From positions 1 to 6,676 of the forward strand of contig DFYS01000091.1 in NCBI GenBank assembly GCA_002383405.1: a stretch of 6,676 bases of DNA. Direction: 5' to 3'. The first letter of the stretch is position 1. Every line of letters starts with the position of its first letter. The translations under genes were made by a program, and so were the position numbers. Shown piece after piece: positions 6,421 to 6,676 of this stretch. Below the pieces are notes generated by a model. It had not been told where the DNA came from. It worked only from the letters and a program-made list of their open reading frames with translations, and did no database searches. This DNA comes from Moorella sp. UBA4076 (GTDB taxonomy: Bacteria > Bacillota > DSM-521 > Neomoorellales > Neomoorellaceae).

Positions 6421-6676
6421 AAGCGGATGGCAGGCGCGGCAGGCTGTGTGCAGCCTATACGGTGGTTACCGTCGCGGCACCAGCAGCAGGATGAGAAGAG
6501 CGGTATTGTGTGGGGGTGAGGGGTGGGTAGGTTCCCGGAAGGCGCCCAGCACTCAATTATCAATTTAGCGGCTTGGGTTTAGAAACCACCATATGAGATT
6601 TATGTTAGTAATTTAAGCAGCACGGGATTGAGTGCTGGGCTGCGAAGCGAAGTCCTTGTATAAGGGCGGGAAGTGG
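6421..6676. other. Downstream region of thiS without a recognisable gene
   Basis: No thiG, thiH or thiF start is visible. The only small frame in phase with an ATG, 6427-6519 (30 residues), lacks a ribosome-binding site and family resemblance. A run of G-rich sequence (6511-6533) precedes the inverted repeat at 6544-6640. Near the right edge, GTCCTT (6652-6657) can pair with AAGGGC (6662-6667) around a 4-nt loop, but without a T-tract, so it is not a standard terminator. Confidence 0.5.
6544..6640. repeat. Perfect 14-bp inverted repeat enclosing 69 nt (MITE-like or structured RNA)
   Basis: GCCCAGCACTCAAT (6544-6557) is the exact reverse complement of ATTGAGTGCTGGGC (6627-6640). The enclosed 69 nt are AT-rich compared with the flanks and contain a small hairpin, GGTTT AG AAACC (6576-6587). 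There is no T-run after the right arm, so an intrinsic terminator is unlikely. No obvious target-site duplication flanks it. It could be a miniature inverted-repeat element, the stem of a structured RNA, or part of a larger element running off the right edge. Confidence 0.7.

Noticed and set aside
6541..6676. 5' end of a group II intron (GCGCCCAG resembles the start of some introns)
   Set aside because: Only about eight bases match, the following sequence does not, and no intron-encoded protein or domain V is visible.

Overview
The window reads as a bacterial genome segment with two unrelated blocks joined by mobile-element debris. The left block (1-5188) is about 63% GC by hand counts of sample rows and carries a two-gene type III-like restriction-modification operon. 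The right block (from about 5526) is nearer 50-55% GC and holds a thiamin-pathway locus: sigma-A-type promoter, TPP riboswitch, terminator and thiS. Strong Shine-Dalgarno sites, GTG starts and a terminator-type riboswitch platform suggest a Gram-positive host, perhaps a Clostridia/Moorella/Peptococcaceae-like bacterium. That placement is inference and weak. The GC step and the transposon fragment at the junction fit an acquired defence operon inserted beside a thiamin gene.

Left block. The modification gene (Mod, adenine methyltransferase) enters truncated at the left edge and ends at 2369. Its stop overlaps the ATG of the restriction gene (Res, 2369-5188) by one base, so the two are almost certainly co-translated. 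Res has all the superfamily 2 helicase motifs and a C-terminal PD-ExK nuclease motif. Mod methylates the recognition site and supplies specificity; Res translocates on and cuts unprotected DNA. The presumed target-recognition part of Mod (about 160-700) is much more AT-rich than the rest of the gene, which suggests a swapped specificity cassette. A third, frameshifted reading frame (5185-5474) overlaps the res stop and looks like a decayed operon member.

Middle. At about 5526-5680 there is the left end of an IS3-family-like element: terminal sequence, promoter, ribosome-binding site and the first ~36 residues of OrfA, then a break.

Right block. A promoter at 5764-5792 leads into a TPP aptamer (5812-5904), a terminator hairpin (5926-5975), about 240 nt with no convincing gene but three copies of a short repeat, then thiS (6220-6420), the sulfur carrier for the thiazole moiety of thiamin. 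The usual partners thiG/thiH/thiF do not follow within the window. The last 256 nt are non-coding as far as can be seen and hold a perfect 14-bp inverted repeat enclosing 69 nt.

I see no clearly new system. The points most worth following are the mosaic Mod, the broken third RM gene, the isolated riboswitch-controlled thiS and the right-end inverted repeat.
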